From Thermodesulforhabdaceae bacterium (GTDB taxonomy: Bacteria > Desulfobacterota > Syntrophobacteria > Syntrophobacterales > Thermodesulforhabdaceae): a stretch of DNA of 64,000 nt. Below the pieces are notes generated by a model. That model had not been told where the DNA came from, made no database searches, and saw nothing but the letters and a program-made list of their open reading frames with translations. Position numbers and translations under genes: made by a program. Below, one piece after another: positions 28,389 to 38,668 of this stretch (the first letter of the stretch is position 1; the number at the start of each line of letters is the position of its first letter). The stretch lies in the NCBI GenBank assembly GCA_037482015.1, contig JBBFKT010000007.1, forward strand, positions 44,407-108,406. Direction: 5' to 3'.

Positions 28389-30836
28389 TTAGCTCGAACT
28401 TTTATCTTCGCCAAGCGTTCTAATTAGTTCTTCTCCATTAACCTTGAACTGAGCTAACAATTCAGAAAATTCTCTCATAACACTCACGAGGCGTTCGTTC
28501 AGTTCGAAAGAATTCTGAGCTCCGGTAGCGCTAGTGGTTGCCAGTTCTGCCACCTGTCTAATAACGGCTTCTAATTTCTGAGCATATTCTTGCTGTTGAG
28601 TCGTAAGTTCTGCAATGCGAGCCGCACGTTCATTGGCTTTTGCGATATCGCGACTTACTTGATCTGTCCCTTTGGCTTGTTCTTTGGTTGCAGCATCAAC
28701 TTCCTGGGAAAGTTGCTGAATTTCCTGAATCATTTCGGCAACTCTATCACGTCGAATAATCTGGTCACTTGTAAGATTGGTAATTTCCTCGGCAAGAGCA
28801 CTCAAACGATCCATCGCGGCAACGATTCTTTCAACTTCCCTGATCTGATCCTGAGTTGCCAGGTTAATTTCATGAGTGAGAGCATTTGCTTTGTCGGACG
28901 CCGAAACAACATTTTGGAGCACTGCTTGGCTGTTCGAAGCAAGATCTCTTCCTTCCTGAACTTTCCCATAACTCTCTCGAGAGAGAATTGCAATTTCTCG
29001 TGCTGCTTCACTGGTTCGTTCTGCAAGTTTTCTAACCTCTTCAGCGACAACGGCGAACCCTCGACCATGTTCACCAGCTCGAGCAGCCTCAATAGCAGCA
29101 TTCAAAGCTAAAAGGTTTGTCTGATCAGCAATATCAGAAATAACCTCTACGATTTCTGTAACACGCTCAGCACTTTCAGCAATAACCTTCATTCTATCAA
29201 CCATTTGCTCAATAGTCTGTTGTCCGGAATAGGCCGTTTCAAGAGCTTCCTGTGATCGTTGAGCGGTCTCCTGGGTTCGTTCAGCAATTTTTTGAATGGC
29301 AGCTCGCATCTGGGCAATAGCCTGAGATGTGTCCTCAACAGCTTCAAGCTGACTTGCTGTTCGAATCGAAACTTTTTCATCTGTTTCGCTCATTTGCTGG
29401 ATATAGTCCAAAGCTTCAAGCACCTTTTCTACCTGCCTGGAAGCGGAAGTTGCGATTTCTCTAACGCTCGTTGACATCTCCATAAGGGCTGTAGCGATGC
29501 CCTCGTAGTAGGATTGGCTTTCTAGAGCGTTATTTTGGCTTTCTTCTGCCATCTTTCGAAGTCCTTCAACCTGAACAAGCACATCTTGAATCTGGGTTGC
29601 CTGCTGTTCAGCATTGTCCACAATTTGCGAAGCAATGGTCTTAACTTGTTCTACCGCATCCGACACATGATTTTGACCTCGCAAAACTCCAAGGAAGGTT
29701 TGCTGAAGTCTCCCCAGCAAACCATTGAAGGCTATAGCCATCTGACCAAGCTCATCTCTGGACTTGACAGCCACTCGCTTAGTCAGGTCGAGATTATGGG
29801 TAATATCAACCATGGTTCGAACCATTTCTGAAATGGGACGGCTAACGAGAACGTTAAGTATGACAGCTACAACTATAATAAAAGCTATGTAAAGAATGGT
29901 TACAAGGTAAAATTGGTTACGCACTTTGGGAAGAGCGGCATAGATTTCAGAAATATCGGATCCAACCGCAACTCCCCAGTTAAATCCCTTGAACAACCCG
30001 TAACCAGTGCTGGTAGCAAAGCCAGCAATCTTTTCTATTTCCTGACCAGTTTTGGGATCCTTCCAGAGATATCTAGATATAGTTTTTCCTTTTTTAGCGT
30101 CTTCAACCAGTCCTGGAACTCCCAAATCGTAGCCAGTTTTTCCCAGAAGGGCTTCTACGGGGTGGGCTATAACCTGGTATTCTGGTTGTCTCACTACGTA
30201 AGCATAACCTGTAGTTCCAACTTTGTAAGCTTTTATAAGGTTTTCCACAATACCCCAGTTTACCAACCCTACGACACCACCGAGGGGCTTTCCTCCTGAC
30301 ATTACCGGCTCTGCAAAAAGCACCGAATAGCCCTTAGATCCAGGAACTAGTTTTTCCAAAAAATCATACTTTTGCCAGTTAATAGCAATACTTTTACCTT
30401 CTATTAATCCTCCAAACCATGGCATTTCTTTTACACTAAGTCCAATAGCTTCTGACATGCTCGCTGATATGACTCGCCCCCCTGAATCCACAACCATCAA
30501 CACATAGAAAGTTCCATAGTTTTCAACAAGAGTTTTCAAAAGATCATCACTTCCAGCCTGACCGCCTCCAATCTCGAGAGCCGTTTTTATAGCGTCTAGC
30601 TGTGCCCAAGACTTAATGTCTGCAGCACGTTCATGCATAATAAGGTCTATCGTATTTGAAATTCTTGTAGCTTCCGACACAAGACGATTTTCAATGTCTA
30701 TATCTATTTGTGCCTTGAATGTTCTATAGTTGAGCACCTGAAGCAAAATCAGAGGAATAATCGTTAAAAGGAAAAGGCCGATAAGTTTTGTTCTTACGCT
30801 GACTCCCCCTTCTGATGCCATTTTCAAGTTTGCCAT
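28389..30836 (-). CDS. Methyl-accepting chemotaxis protein with periplasmic Cache domain
   Basis: 815 residues. A membrane helix near residues 15-37 and another near 310-335 bracket a large double-Cache sensor domain; [16 protein letters not shown] is the typical Cache core. HAMP follows ([23 protein letters not shown]), then a long signalling coiled coil with the tip [20 protein letters not shown] and [16 protein letters not shown]. It is the only chemoreceptor in the cluster. No cheR gene is near, so adaptation by methylation would need distant genes. Confidence 0.93.
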   Translation of the reverse strand: MANLKMASEGGVSVRTKLIGLFLLTIIPLILLQVLNYRTFKAQIDIDIENRLVSEATRISNTIDLIMHERAADIKSWAQLDAIKTALEIGGGQAGSDDLLKTLVENYGTFYVLMVVDSGGRVISASMSEAIGLSVKEMPWFGGLIEGKSIAINWQKYDFLEKLVPGSKGYSVLFAEPVMSGGKPLGGVVGLVNWGIVENLIKAYKVGTTGYAYVVRQPEYQVIAHPVEALLGKTGYDLGVPGLVEDAKKGKTISRYLWKDPKTGQEIEKIAGFATSTGYGLFKGFNWGVAVGSDISEIYAALPKVRNQFYLVTILYIAFIIVVAVILNVLVSRPISEMVRTMVDITHNLDLTKRVAVKSRDELGQMAIAFNGLLGRLQQTFLGVLRGQNHVSDAVEQVKTIASQIVDNAEQQATQIQDVLVQVEGLRKMAEESQNNALESQSYYEGIATALMEMSTSVREIATSASRQVEKVLEALDYIQQMSETDEKVSIRTASQLEAVEDTSQAIAQMRAAIQKIAERTQETAQRSQEALETAYSGQQTIEQMVDRMKVIAESAERVTEIVEVISDIADQTNLLALNAAIEAARAGEHGRGFAVVAEEVRKLAERTSEAAREIAILSRESYGKVQEGRDLASNSQAVLQNVVSASDKANALTHEINLATQDQIREVERIVAAMDRLSALAEEITNLTSDQIIRRDRVAEMIQEIQQLSQEVDAATKEQAKGTDQVSRDIAKANERAARIAELTTQQQEYAQKLEAVIRQVAELATTSATGAQNSFELNERLVSVMREFSELLAQFKVNGEELIRTLGEDKSSS

Positions 30837-30876
30837 GTGATACCCCCTTCTAGTATTTATCTTGTTTTGCTTTTAC

Positions 30877-31437
30877 TTATATGCTTTTTAATTCTTCATC
30901 GGCCAATGCTTTTTTTACACTTTCCATATCAAGTTCTTGCAACTTATCCCGCTCTTCGGCGGAAAGAATCTTATGAAGATTTAGAACAATTATAAGATTT
31001 TCACCAATCTGCATAACACTATCGAAATATTCGCCCCCTACCTGTTGCTTTAAAACTTCAGGAACCGATCTCAAAGAATCCTGTGGAACTCTAACAATTC
31101 CGCTAACAGCATCTACTATAAAGCCGGTCCACTTACCTTCAAGGGTAATAATGATAACCCTGGTAAACTTATCTATAGGTTTATACTCCCGACCTGCAAT
31201 TCTAAGTCTTTTCCTAAGATCTATCACTGGAACTATACGACCGCGAAGATGAATTATTCCTTCTACAAACTCTGGTGCGTTAGGAACTGGAAACATAGCC
31301 GGAAGACGGATAACCTCTCGCACTCTCATAATATCGACGGCAAACTCCTCTCCAGCAACATTAAAACTAACAAAACTTTTAAGACTTACCACAACTGGTT
31401 TAGTGGATCTCGATTGACTTACTATATTTGTTTGCAT
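30877..31437 (-). CDS. cheW: CheW adaptor protein
   Basis: 186 residues with a short N-terminal extension (about 20 residues) before the CheW fold: FVSFNVAGEEFAVDIMRVREV, IHLRGRIVPVIDLRKRL, WTGFIVDAVSGIVRV. It couples the receptor to CheA. It lies between the receptor gene and the second DUF4388-receiver gene, on the same strand. Confidence 0.93.
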   Translation of the reverse strand: MQTNIVSQSRSTKPVVVSLKSFVSFNVAGEEFAVDIMRVREVIRLPAMFPVPNAPEFVEGIIHLRGRIVPVIDLRKRLRIAGREYKPIDKFTRVIIITLEGKWTGFIVDAVSGIVRVPQDSLRSVPEVLKQQVGGEYFDSVMQIGENLIIVLNLHKILSAEERDKLQELDMESVKKALADEELKSI

Positions 31438-31462
31438 CTTAAAGACTCCTTCTAGTTATGGG

Positions 31463-33505
31463 CTATATGGGACTGAGATATTTTTTCCACATTTCTATAA
31501 GCGAATCAAGCCCTTTAACTTCCGTTCCTATTCCACTTTCTCGGAGTTTAACGGATAGACCAGCATATAGACATTTTTGAGGATCTAGATAAAAAACCGG
31601 TATTCCTTTTCGTGCACATTGTTCAAAAACATCAGCATCTTCTTCATTTCCAGATATTCCAGATAACACGATATTAGAACCGAAAATTCTTAACGTGGAA
31701 TCAATAAGACTCTGCAATACACCCTTACTCTCTATAAGTGGATCTTCACTGATCCTAACTGAAACGCCATCAGGGGTTGAGAAGAAAGCAACAGGGCGAT
31801 CCTGAGAACAAACATAGTAATGACCCTTAATAAGGGTTATAGGATTATAACCAATGAGTTCCACCGTTTTATCGCAGTCTGCCTGAATATATGCTATAAG
31901 TTCTTTTAGCGCATCAAAGCGTACAGGCACAGCAAATATTAATCCATCGTTAAGATTAACTGTATCCAACATAAAAAGAGCTTTAATAAAATGTGAAAAA
32001 CTACCGGCTCCAAAGACATTTACAAAAATTCTATCGTGACTTTGTACACACTCTGATTTCGAAATCGGGACCTTTTCATCTTTACTTGCTATGCTTTCCT
32101 TGGATTTTCTAATATATCGCACTTCTTCAAGTTGAATTTTAGCTGCTCTGGATAAATGTTCTAGAATATTCTTTGTGTTCTGTTCAAGATCCTGAACGCT
32201 AAAATTCTTTGGTTTTTCTATAACATCTACAGCTCCGAATTTAAAGGCGTCATAGGTCATCCTAGAGCTTTCTCCTGTGAAAGCACTTAACACCACAACA
32301 GGTTTTGGATTTTGGATCATAATTCTCTTAAGCGTGCTTAATCCATCCAAACGCGGCATTTCCAGGTCTAGAGTTATAATATCAAAGTCTTGTTCATCCA
32401 GACGTTCCAAACATTCTATTCCATCTTTTGCCGTGGCGACAACTTCAAATCTACTATCTCCTTCAACCATGCGTTTAAAAACTTTCAGGAAAAAGGGAGC
32501 GTCATCAACTATAAGTGTTCGGTAAGGTCTTTGTGGTGTAACATCTGAAATACTATCAATACTTGCAATATAAGTATGAGATTCCTCTTCTGAGGTCGAA
32601 ATTGGAACAGCATCACCTAACGAAATAATACGATTTACGAAAAAAAGTGTTTGAATGGGGCTAACCGTAGAAAGTTGGAACAAAGCGTCAATGGACATAT
32701 TCTGTTTAGATAAAATATTGCAAATTCTGTGGTAGTGATTAAACAACGGGTCAGCTGGATCATCTAATGCGCAATGAGATGGTTTCAATTCAATGATTGT
32801 ACTAAAAGATTCGATTAACTTAAATATATGGACATTTTCTTTTAACAATTCCTTATAATCATAAAGGATTTGCAAAATAGGAACAGGCGAAACAAAATCG
32901 AGGCTCTTAGATGGTTCACTAGAAAAACTCACTTCCCATACATAAACACCATTACGCCACGAGATAAAATCGTATAAAGCGTCCACACCCTCAATTTCTC
33001 TGGACCAGGCATGGCGCAAACAACCCTTTTCTATTCTAAACTGAGCATTAGCTCCATCAGATCTAACAACACTAAGAGTGCCAGAAACATTATTAATTCC
33101 TATCGTCATAAGTATTTCAAAAGCGCTTATATTATTCAACCGACCTTCATGTGACCGACTAAAAAGCGGAGAATGAAATGCTCCCTTGGATATGTTGTCA
33201 ATCCATCTCTTACACAATTTAGGATCCCACTTAATAGAAATTTCATCCCTAGGACTTTTGGGCCATAAAATCGAAGTAAAAGGAGCAACGCCATCTCCCC
33301 ATATCCAACAGGGAACTTGATAATTTTCCGAATCAAAGCGGAAATTCAAAAGTTCTTCGAAAACATCTATATTCTTCTTCACAACCTTAGCAAATATCGC
33401 CTTAATTTCACCACCGTAGCCTAGATTCTCACATTGCGTCCTAAAAAAATCCATCTCATGTTCATTGAAAAATTGTTGTCCTACCAAAATACAACTTTCA
33501 ATCAT
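31463..33505 (-). CDS. Large DUF4388-receiver-degenerate CheB hybrid regulator
   Basis: 680 residues. The first about 100 residues are unassigned. A DUF4388/PATAN-like region follows (FEILMTIGINNVSGTLSVVRSD through the EVSFSSEPS part, about 125-220). Next comes a helical linker, then a receiver domain at about 345-470 (TLIVDDAPFFLKVFKRM; acceptor Asp in IITLDLEMPRLDG; Lys in VIEKPKN). The C-terminal part resembles the CheB esterase domain (FVNVFGAGSFSHFIKAL), but the catalytic GxSxGG serine loop is not there. It is a paralogue in layout of the gene at 24477-25910. Probably a signalling output without esterase activity. Confidence 0.75.
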   Translation of the reverse strand: MIESCILVGQQFFNEHEMDFFRTQCENLGYGGEIKAIFAKVVKKNIDVFEELLNFRFDSENYQVPCWIWGDGVAPFTSILWPKSPRDEISIKWDPKLCKRWIDNISKGAFHSPLFSRSHEGRLNNISAFEILMTIGINNVSGTLSVVRSDGANAQFRIEKGCLRHAWSREIEGVDALYDFISWRNGVYVWEVSFSSEPSKSLDFVSPVPILQILYDYKELLKENVHIFKLIESFSTIIELKPSHCALDDPADPLFNHYHRICNILSKQNMSIDALFQLSTVSPIQTLFFVNRIISLGDAVPISTSEEESHTYIASIDSISDVTPQRPYRTLIVDDAPFFLKVFKRMVEGDSRFEVVATAKDGIECLERLDEQDFDIITLDLEMPRLDGLSTLKRIMIQNPKPVVVLSAFTGESSRMTYDAFKFGAVDVIEKPKNFSVQDLEQNTKNILEHLSRAAKIQLEEVRYIRKSKESIASKDEKVPISKSECVQSHDRIFVNVFGAGSFSHFIKALFMLDTVNLNDGLIFAVPVRFDALKELIAYIQADCDKTVELIGYNPITLIKGHYYVCSQDRPVAFFSTPDGVSVRISEDPLIESKGVLQSLIDSTLRIFGSNIVLSGISGNEEDADVFEQCARKGIPVFYLDPQKCLYAGLSVKLRESGIGTEVKGLDSLIEMWKKYLSPI

Positions 33506-33531
33506 CTTAGAAGACCTCCACTGGTCATCTT

Positions 33532-34449
33532 TTACTTCGATATTTTATGATAAACTTTAAGCACAAAATCGAAAAACTGAGCATTTGCATTAATCGCCTC
33601 AGTGGGATCTTTAAATCCAGAAAGATTGGACTTTAAAAGCACTTCGTTGTTCCCAGAAAGTCCAATCAAGCCCTTTTTAATATGATCTCTTTCTTGTTGA
33701 CTGACATCAGAAGATCTCACAGCAAAAATCCATTCTGGCCACAAAGGAGTGGAATGAGCAAAAGGAAATGAATCATCGACTTTATGTAATATTTTCAAAT
33801 CACCTATATTTATTTTTTTTTCAGATGCGAGCTTTTCCAAAATCCCAGTTCTAATAATCCCTACATCAACAGTCCCGTTAAGAACAGCAAAAACCACATT
33901 GTCTTGAGTCTTCAGTTCCTTAAGGTTTACCTGTTCAACCTTTACCCCCTCCTGTTCGAGCAGAGCAAGTCCTCCCAAACCACCACCAAGCGAGAATCTA
34001 CTCGCGATACCAATATTTTTTCCAGAAAGTTCCTGTAAAGTTTTTATAGAACTATCAGATTTGACAATAATTACCGAACCATATTTGTCTCCCATTTCCC
34101 CCTTTTGTTTTTGAACAACCATAGCGATAGCTACAAGTTGAGCCTTATCTTTAGCGATCATAAAAGCAAGGGGATTTGTAAGAACCATTTGTATTTTTCC
34201 AGTCTCCATCCATTGAACAGTTGCTGCAAAATCTAAAGGAACTACTTTTACATCAGCGTTGATAAGTTTTGAAAGATATACACCTAGAGGTTCCCATCTC
34301 TTAAATGTGGATATTGGTTCATCGACATAAGTTACTCCCAGCGAAAGTTCTCTTGTCTCAGCGTGCAAGAGATTCTCAGACGACATTGATATACATATAA
34401 AACTGATAACAATCCCAATCCATAACTTACATTTCGCTGATCCGGTCAT
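33532..34449 (-). CDS. PhnD-like periplasmic substrate-binding protein
   Basis: 305 residues with an N-terminal signal peptide (hydrophobic residues about 9-24, cleavage near LHA). LSLGVTYVDEPISTFKRWEPLGVYLSK and IGIASRFSLGGG mark the phosphate/phosphite/phosphonate-binding (PhnD/DUF-like) family. No ABC permease or ATPase is nearby, so it is not part of a transporter here. Its start overlaps the pseudokinase gene by 23 bases. It may present a ligand to the chemoreceptor's periplasmic domain; this is inference from context. Confidence 0.8.
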   Translation of the reverse strand: MTGSAKCKLWIGIVISFICISMSSENLLHAETRELSLGVTYVDEPISTFKRWEPLGVYLSKLINADVKVVPLDFAATVQWMETGKIQMVLTNPLAFMIAKDKAQLVAIAMVVQKQKGEMGDKYGSVIIVKSDSSIKTLQELSGKNIGIASRFSLGGGLGGLALLEQEGVKVEQVNLKELKTQDNVVFAVLNGTVDVGIIRTGILEKLASEKKINIGDLKILHKVDDSFPFAHSTPLWPEWIFAVRSSDVSQQERDHIKKGLIGLSGNNEVLLKSNLSGFKDPTEAINANAQFFDFVLKVYHKISK

Positions 34450-36268
34450 TTATTTCCCCCTTTTTGTGTTTCATTATTTCTCGAATGCGAGAACTTCCTC
34501 CCAACATTTTTTCAATTTCTAGAAGTATCTGAGTCGTGCTTCTCCAGCGCTTTGATGGAAAAGTATTTAAACATCCCATAACTAATCTACTAACATCCTC
34601 GGGCAAATCTGGTCTAAAAACCTGAGGAGGTATTGGTTTTTGATCGCAATGAAGCATTTCAATTTCTTCTACAGACTCGCCCATAAATGGATTAACACCT
34701 GTAAGTATTTCATAGAAAACAACCCCGAATTGGTAAATATCAGTGCATACAAGTGGTTTCTTAGAACTCCACAGATATGACCTAAATTGCTCGGGAGCCT
34801 TATAAGCAAGATAAGACATTGGTAATACTCGATAATTTGTTAGACTTGGACATAAATTCGACAACATCTGCCACAATCCCCCATAGGCAACCTTTACCTT
34901 ATAGGAGTCAGCAAAAAATATTCGAGACGGTCTCAAATCGAGATGATAAATTTTTCTTTTTTGCTTGTCTTTACCCAAGTGCAGATGAAGATACCCGAGC
35001 CCTTCGAGGATCTGGTAGCTTATAACCAAAGCTTCGTCAAGATTAAGCCTTTCGCTTCCAGAACTTAAAAAATCAGAAAGAGTTGATTTACAATAAGGAT
35101 AGATTATAAAAAGCCTATCATCCGGAGCTTTGGCAAGATCAACTGGCACCAGAAGATAATCCGATTCCATCATCATACTTACGTAAGCCCATTCGACAAA
35201 AGACTTATTATTAACACACTGCCACCATGAAGGAAGTAAGGTAAGAGCGACATATTTGCGATTTCTTGGTTCCTGGATAGTCTCAAAAACCGCCCATGTG
35301 TTTCCAACTTGTAAGAGTTCTTCGATTCTATAACTATAAAGTTTGGACTTCGAAGGTAATTGTCCTTTCCACTCCCACGACATAAGAATAGTACCAATAT
35401 ATTGCGTTAGGGTATCCACATAAGATACTAGCTGAAGAGAAGTCTCTTTTTCCGTAATTCCTAGTTGATATGATTTTTCTGTCTGAATTTTCCCCATTAA
35501 CTTTTTCTGACGGCATCTTACAATTTTATCGAAGATTCTCTTTTTGACATCCTCTGATAAACCTGGAAGGGCATAAACAATTTCATAATACTCTATAGCT
35601 TCTTGATATCGCCCGGCTCTTTGAGCGCAATCACCGCAAAGTTCATAACACTCCTCATACCTGTAACCTGTTGCCGCAACAAGTTTTAATACAGTAATAG
35701 CATCATCCCAATGATGAGCACTTATAAGATTTCTCGCATAATTAAACTGCTCTTCCGGATCAACTGCAAATTTCAAGGATTCAGTTTGCTGAGGTGGAGC
35801 AAAAACTTGATTATCTGAGGATACACTTAAAGAACCCAACTCGTCTTCAATCAGAAGATAAATTTCTTTCCTTTTTATGTCATCTAAATCAGGATCCCTA
35901 TCAATGTCATCAATAATCTTTCGGAGTAATTCATCAGCAATATCTGACATTCCCTGATCTTTATATAGTTTTATTTCGTTTATCCTATCTTTGATATTTT
36001 TTTCAATATCATGGGTAGTTCCTTCTATAGAAGATAGACTTTTTTCTTGTTTGATAACTCTTGCCGGAATGTATCGAACAAGAGCACCCAATTCGCTTTC
36101 TAACATGCCCAAAAGTTCTTTTTGTTCTTCTTCTGGCAAGTTACTTTCAGTAATTTCCTTGTAAATACCCTGAGCAAGCTCTTTAACTACATCATCGATA
36201 CCTTGATCGCGGTATAATTTTATTTCTTCCAATCTAGCCGAAAATATATTTCTGATATTTTCTGACAT
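34427..36268 (-). CDS. TPR-containing serine/threonine pseudokinase
   Basis: 613 residues. The N terminus holds two related helical repeats (LEEIKLYRDQGIDDVVKEL and INEIKLYKDQGMSDIADEL) and then TPR-like repeats (about 165-255). A eukaryotic-type kinase fold follows (about 285-595). The ATP-lysine motif is YVALTLL (no Lys). The catalytic loop is HLDLRPSRI (Asp kept, metal-binding Asn changed). The DFG motif is AYG (Asp lost). The APE motif (YKAPEQF) and C-lobe are intact. It is probably catalytically dead and serves as a scaffold or ATP-independent switch in the chemosensory cluster. Its 3' end overlaps the PhnD-like gene. Confidence 0.8.
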   Translation of the reverse strand: MSENIRNIFSARLEEIKLYRDQGIDDVVKELAQGIYKEITESNLPEEEQKELLGMLESELGALVRYIPARVIKQEKSLSSIEGTTHDIEKNIKDRINEIKLYKDQGMSDIADELLRKIIDDIDRDPDLDDIKRKEIYLLIEDELGSLSVSSDNQVFAPPQQTESLKFAVDPEEQFNYARNLISAHHWDDAITVLKLVAATGYRYEECYELCGDCAQRAGRYQEAIEYYEIVYALPGLSEDVKKRIFDKIVRCRQKKLMGKIQTEKSYQLGITEKETSLQLVSYVDTLTQYIGTILMSWEWKGQLPSKSKLYSYRIEELLQVGNTWAVFETIQEPRNRKYVALTLLPSWWQCVNNKSFVEWAYVSMMMESDYLLVPVDLAKAPDDRLFIIYPYCKSTLSDFLSSGSERLNLDEALVISYQILEGLGYLHLHLGKDKQKRKIYHLDLRPSRIFFADSYKVKVAYGGLWQMLSNLCPSLTNYRVLPMSYLAYKAPEQFRSYLWSSKKPLVCTDIYQFGVVFYEILTGVNPFMGESVEEIEMLHCDQKPIPPQVFRPDLPEDVSRLVMGCLNTFPSKRWRSTTQILLEIEKMLGGSSRIREIMKHKKGEINDRISEM

Positions 36269-36316
36269 AACAGATAAACTCTTGTTTCTAAAACTAAGAC
36301 ATACTGTTCACAACCA

Positions 36317-38014
36317 TCATACAAGAGTTCTAATATCTATAACATCTACATTTTTATACTGATCTGTATTAACTACACCAATTAGGTTTGAAAGGTTAGC
36401 AGGTTTAACGTCTTTTACAGAAATAGGATCTTCCCCAATTACAGAATCTACGAGAAACATTACATTATTTGTACCATCTGACACAAAAATAATCATCCCA
36501 CCATATTCTTCTTTCACCCCAGGAAGACGGAACAAGTGTCTTAAATTAACATACTTAAAAACCATAGACTTTAAATCTTTTTCTGGCTTATAAAGCCATC
36601 CTCCACGCACACCGTAAGTGATTTTCTTGAAAAATGGTTTTACATCTTTAAGAGTCCCAAAGCCTTTATTGATTAAGCTGGCAGCTTTCTTAGACGAAAT
36701 TTGATCATATTTAATTAATTGATCGGCGGGAATGGCAAAATATTTACCTTGGTATAAAAACACATAAACTTTTTTCACAATGCCAAATATTTCAGTTGGT
36801 TGTGTCACCAACGGTTCTGGAGCAACTTCCTTTTTTGGTTGTTCTTCAATCGCAATTTTTCTCTCCTGAACTTTTTCTTCAGCGGGAAGATTTAGGGAAG
36901 CATGCTCAACCTTTGATGATTCCAAAGGCAATTTTTCAGCAGAGGTCGGTTCCACCCTAATTTCAGGCCCTGGAGTCGTCGCAACAGCAAATTCAGATAA
37001 CTTCAAAGAAGACTCTAAATTTTGCATACGAAAAGCGCAAGTTTCATACCGTTCAACAAGTTTTATGAGACGATCTCCTAAAGGCTTCAATTTTGGCCTA
37101 TTGTATAAGATTTCGATAACTTTACGTAATCTTACATTCTCTTGCTCCAAAGCTTTCCTCAAGTTTTGAATCTCTCGTTCCAAATCTTCCAAAGAAGCTA
37201 TTTTGGTTGGGGTATAAAGGGCAGGACTGGCTTCAGTAGCTTCAGAAACAACAGCAATCTTAGGTCCGACAGGAACTTCTGGAACATCTGGAGTAACAGG
37301 AGGCATTTCCAAATCAGGTTCTTTAATATTGTGTTGTTTTCTCAAAATATTAAATCTTTTACGAAGCTGATTTATAATCTCACGTTCTTTATCACCTATC
37401 TTCTGGTCTCTTTGAAGAATTTTGCGAAGAAACTGTAAAGTCTCCCTGAATAGAGCTAGAGAACTTGACGACACTGTTTGCTCATAATAAGAAAACCACT
37501 CAAGTAACTTCTTAAGTATTGTAAAAAGAACACGAGTTTCCGCAATCGGCACAACTTTCGATTCTACAGCAATAACGACATCATTCATTGCCTTAAGATT
37601 ATCTTGAGAGAATTCCCAGTCGAGACTCAAATAGGTTATTTGGGCTTTCTCTAGCAACTCCAATAAAGTTGGTTCTTCCTCTTTACTATAAACATCAGCA
37701 GTGTCAACCCTAGCTTCTCTTTCAGGAATTTCTTCAATTCTCTTTACATCTTCAATCTGTCCGCTTTCAACATCCTCAGATTCAATTATTTCAGAAATGG
37801 GAGATTTGTCCTTTTCTTCCTTTCGCTCAAAATCAAAGGAGAGTTCAAATTCAGGTCTAAAAAGTTGATCAATCCGATCTTCAATTGTCTTAGTAAGTTC
37901 ATCAACTTCAATATCCAATTGATCAACTAAAGAGGATTTGGATTTTTTTTCAGGGCTTTCTTGGGGCTCTGAGCTAACATCACTTTTCTTTGATTGCTCA
38001 TCTTTAATCGACAT
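36317..38014 (-). CDS. Coiled-coil protein with C-terminal CheW-like domain
   Basis: 565 residues from ATG at 38014 (GAGGG site upstream). The N-terminal third is highly charged, with long predicted coiled coils. The middle has a second coiled coil (LEDLEREIQNLRKALEQENV). The last 160 residues look like a CheW fold: VYVFLYQGKYFAIPADQLI, YVNLRHLFRLPG and NNVMFLVDSVIGEDPISVK. It could be a scaffold that brings the MglA/roadblock pair or pseudokinase to the CheA array. No CheA kinase domain is present. The family is not one I can name. Confidence 0.7.
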   Translation of the reverse strand: MSIKDEQSKKSDVSSEPQESPEKKSKSSLVDQLDIEVDELTKTIEDRIDQLFRPEFELSFDFERKEEKDKSPISEIIESEDVESGQIEDVKRIEEIPEREARVDTADVYSKEEEPTLLELLEKAQITYLSLDWEFSQDNLKAMNDVVIAVESKVVPIAETRVLFTILKKLLEWFSYYEQTVSSSSLALFRETLQFLRKILQRDQKIGDKEREIINQLRKRFNILRKQHNIKEPDLEMPPVTPDVPEVPVGPKIAVVSEATEASPALYTPTKIASLEDLEREIQNLRKALEQENVRLRKVIEILYNRPKLKPLGDRLIKLVERYETCAFRMQNLESSLKLSEFAVATTPGPEIRVEPTSAEKLPLESSKVEHASLNLPAEEKVQERKIAIEEQPKKEVAPEPLVTQPTEIFGIVKKVYVFLYQGKYFAIPADQLIKYDQISSKKAASLINKGFGTLKDVKPFFKKITYGVRGGWLYKPEKDLKSMVFKYVNLRHLFRLPGVKEEYGGMIIFVSDGTNNVMFLVDSVIGEDPISVKDVKPANLSNLIGVVNTDQYKNVDVIDIRTLV

Positions 38015-38055
38015 AAAACACCCTCTCACCCTTGGTTTTATCTTCTCAATGCACC

Positions 38056-38664
38056 CTAGCTTAAGAGCTTTTTTGCTACACTTCTTACTGTAATTTTTGT
38101 AATCTCTCTTAGAGTCTCAAAAACACCAAAACCACTCATAGCACTTGCTTCGAAAGCAGGCACTTTAAAACGTGCATTAAGATCTTCTTCAAGTTCTTCA
38201 ATGGAAAGGAGAGGGAAATTAGATTTTATAAGATCTCGTTTATTATATTGAAACACCAAAGGGCAGGCATTTATATCAATATGATATTCCTTGAGATTTT
38301 CTTCAAGATTTATAAGACTTTCTATATTTTTCTGCTTTTGAACTCTCAGAGAATCAGCCACAAAAACAACCCCATCAGCCCCCTTTAACACAAGCTTTCT
38401 AGTTGCATTATAGATTACCTGGCCAGGAACAGTATAAAGCTGAATTCTAATACTAAGATCTTTAATCTTACCAATATTTAGAGGAAGGAAATCAAAAAAT
38501 AACGTTCTATCACCCTTCGTATCAATAGTTACCATCTTGCCAGCAACATTTTTGCTCATTGATTTGTAAAGATACAGCAGATTTGTAGTTTTGCCACTCC
38601 TGGCAGGACCATAGTAAACTATCTTGACCTGGATCTCTTTTTTAGCAAGGTCTATGAATGCCAC
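38056..38664 (-). CDS. mglA: MglA-like Ras-family GTPase
   Basis: 202 residues. The P-loop is YYGPARSGKTTNL near residue 18. The PM3 region reads LYTVPGQVIYNATRKLVLKG, where TVPG replaces the Ras DxxG, exactly as in MglA. The base-recognition motif is YNKRDL. MglA proteins set cell polarity and direct gliding or type IV pili. The adjacent roadblock gene is a likely MglB-type partner. It lies four bases after that gene. Confidence 0.9.
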   Translation of the reverse strand: MAFIDLAKKEIQVKIVYYGPARSGKTTNLLYLYKSMSKNVAGKMVTIDTKGDRTLFFDFLPLNIGKIKDLSIRIQLYTVPGQVIYNATRKLVLKGADGVVFVADSLRVQKQKNIESLINLEENLKEYHIDINACPLVFQYNKRDLIKSNFPLLSIEELEEDLNARFKVPAFEASAMSGFGVFETLREITKITVRSVAKKLLS

Positions 38665-38668
38665 GGCA

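Noticed and set aside
33532..34449. Part of a phosphonate ABC importer
   Set aside because: No permease or ATPase gene adjoins it; all neighbours are signalling genes.
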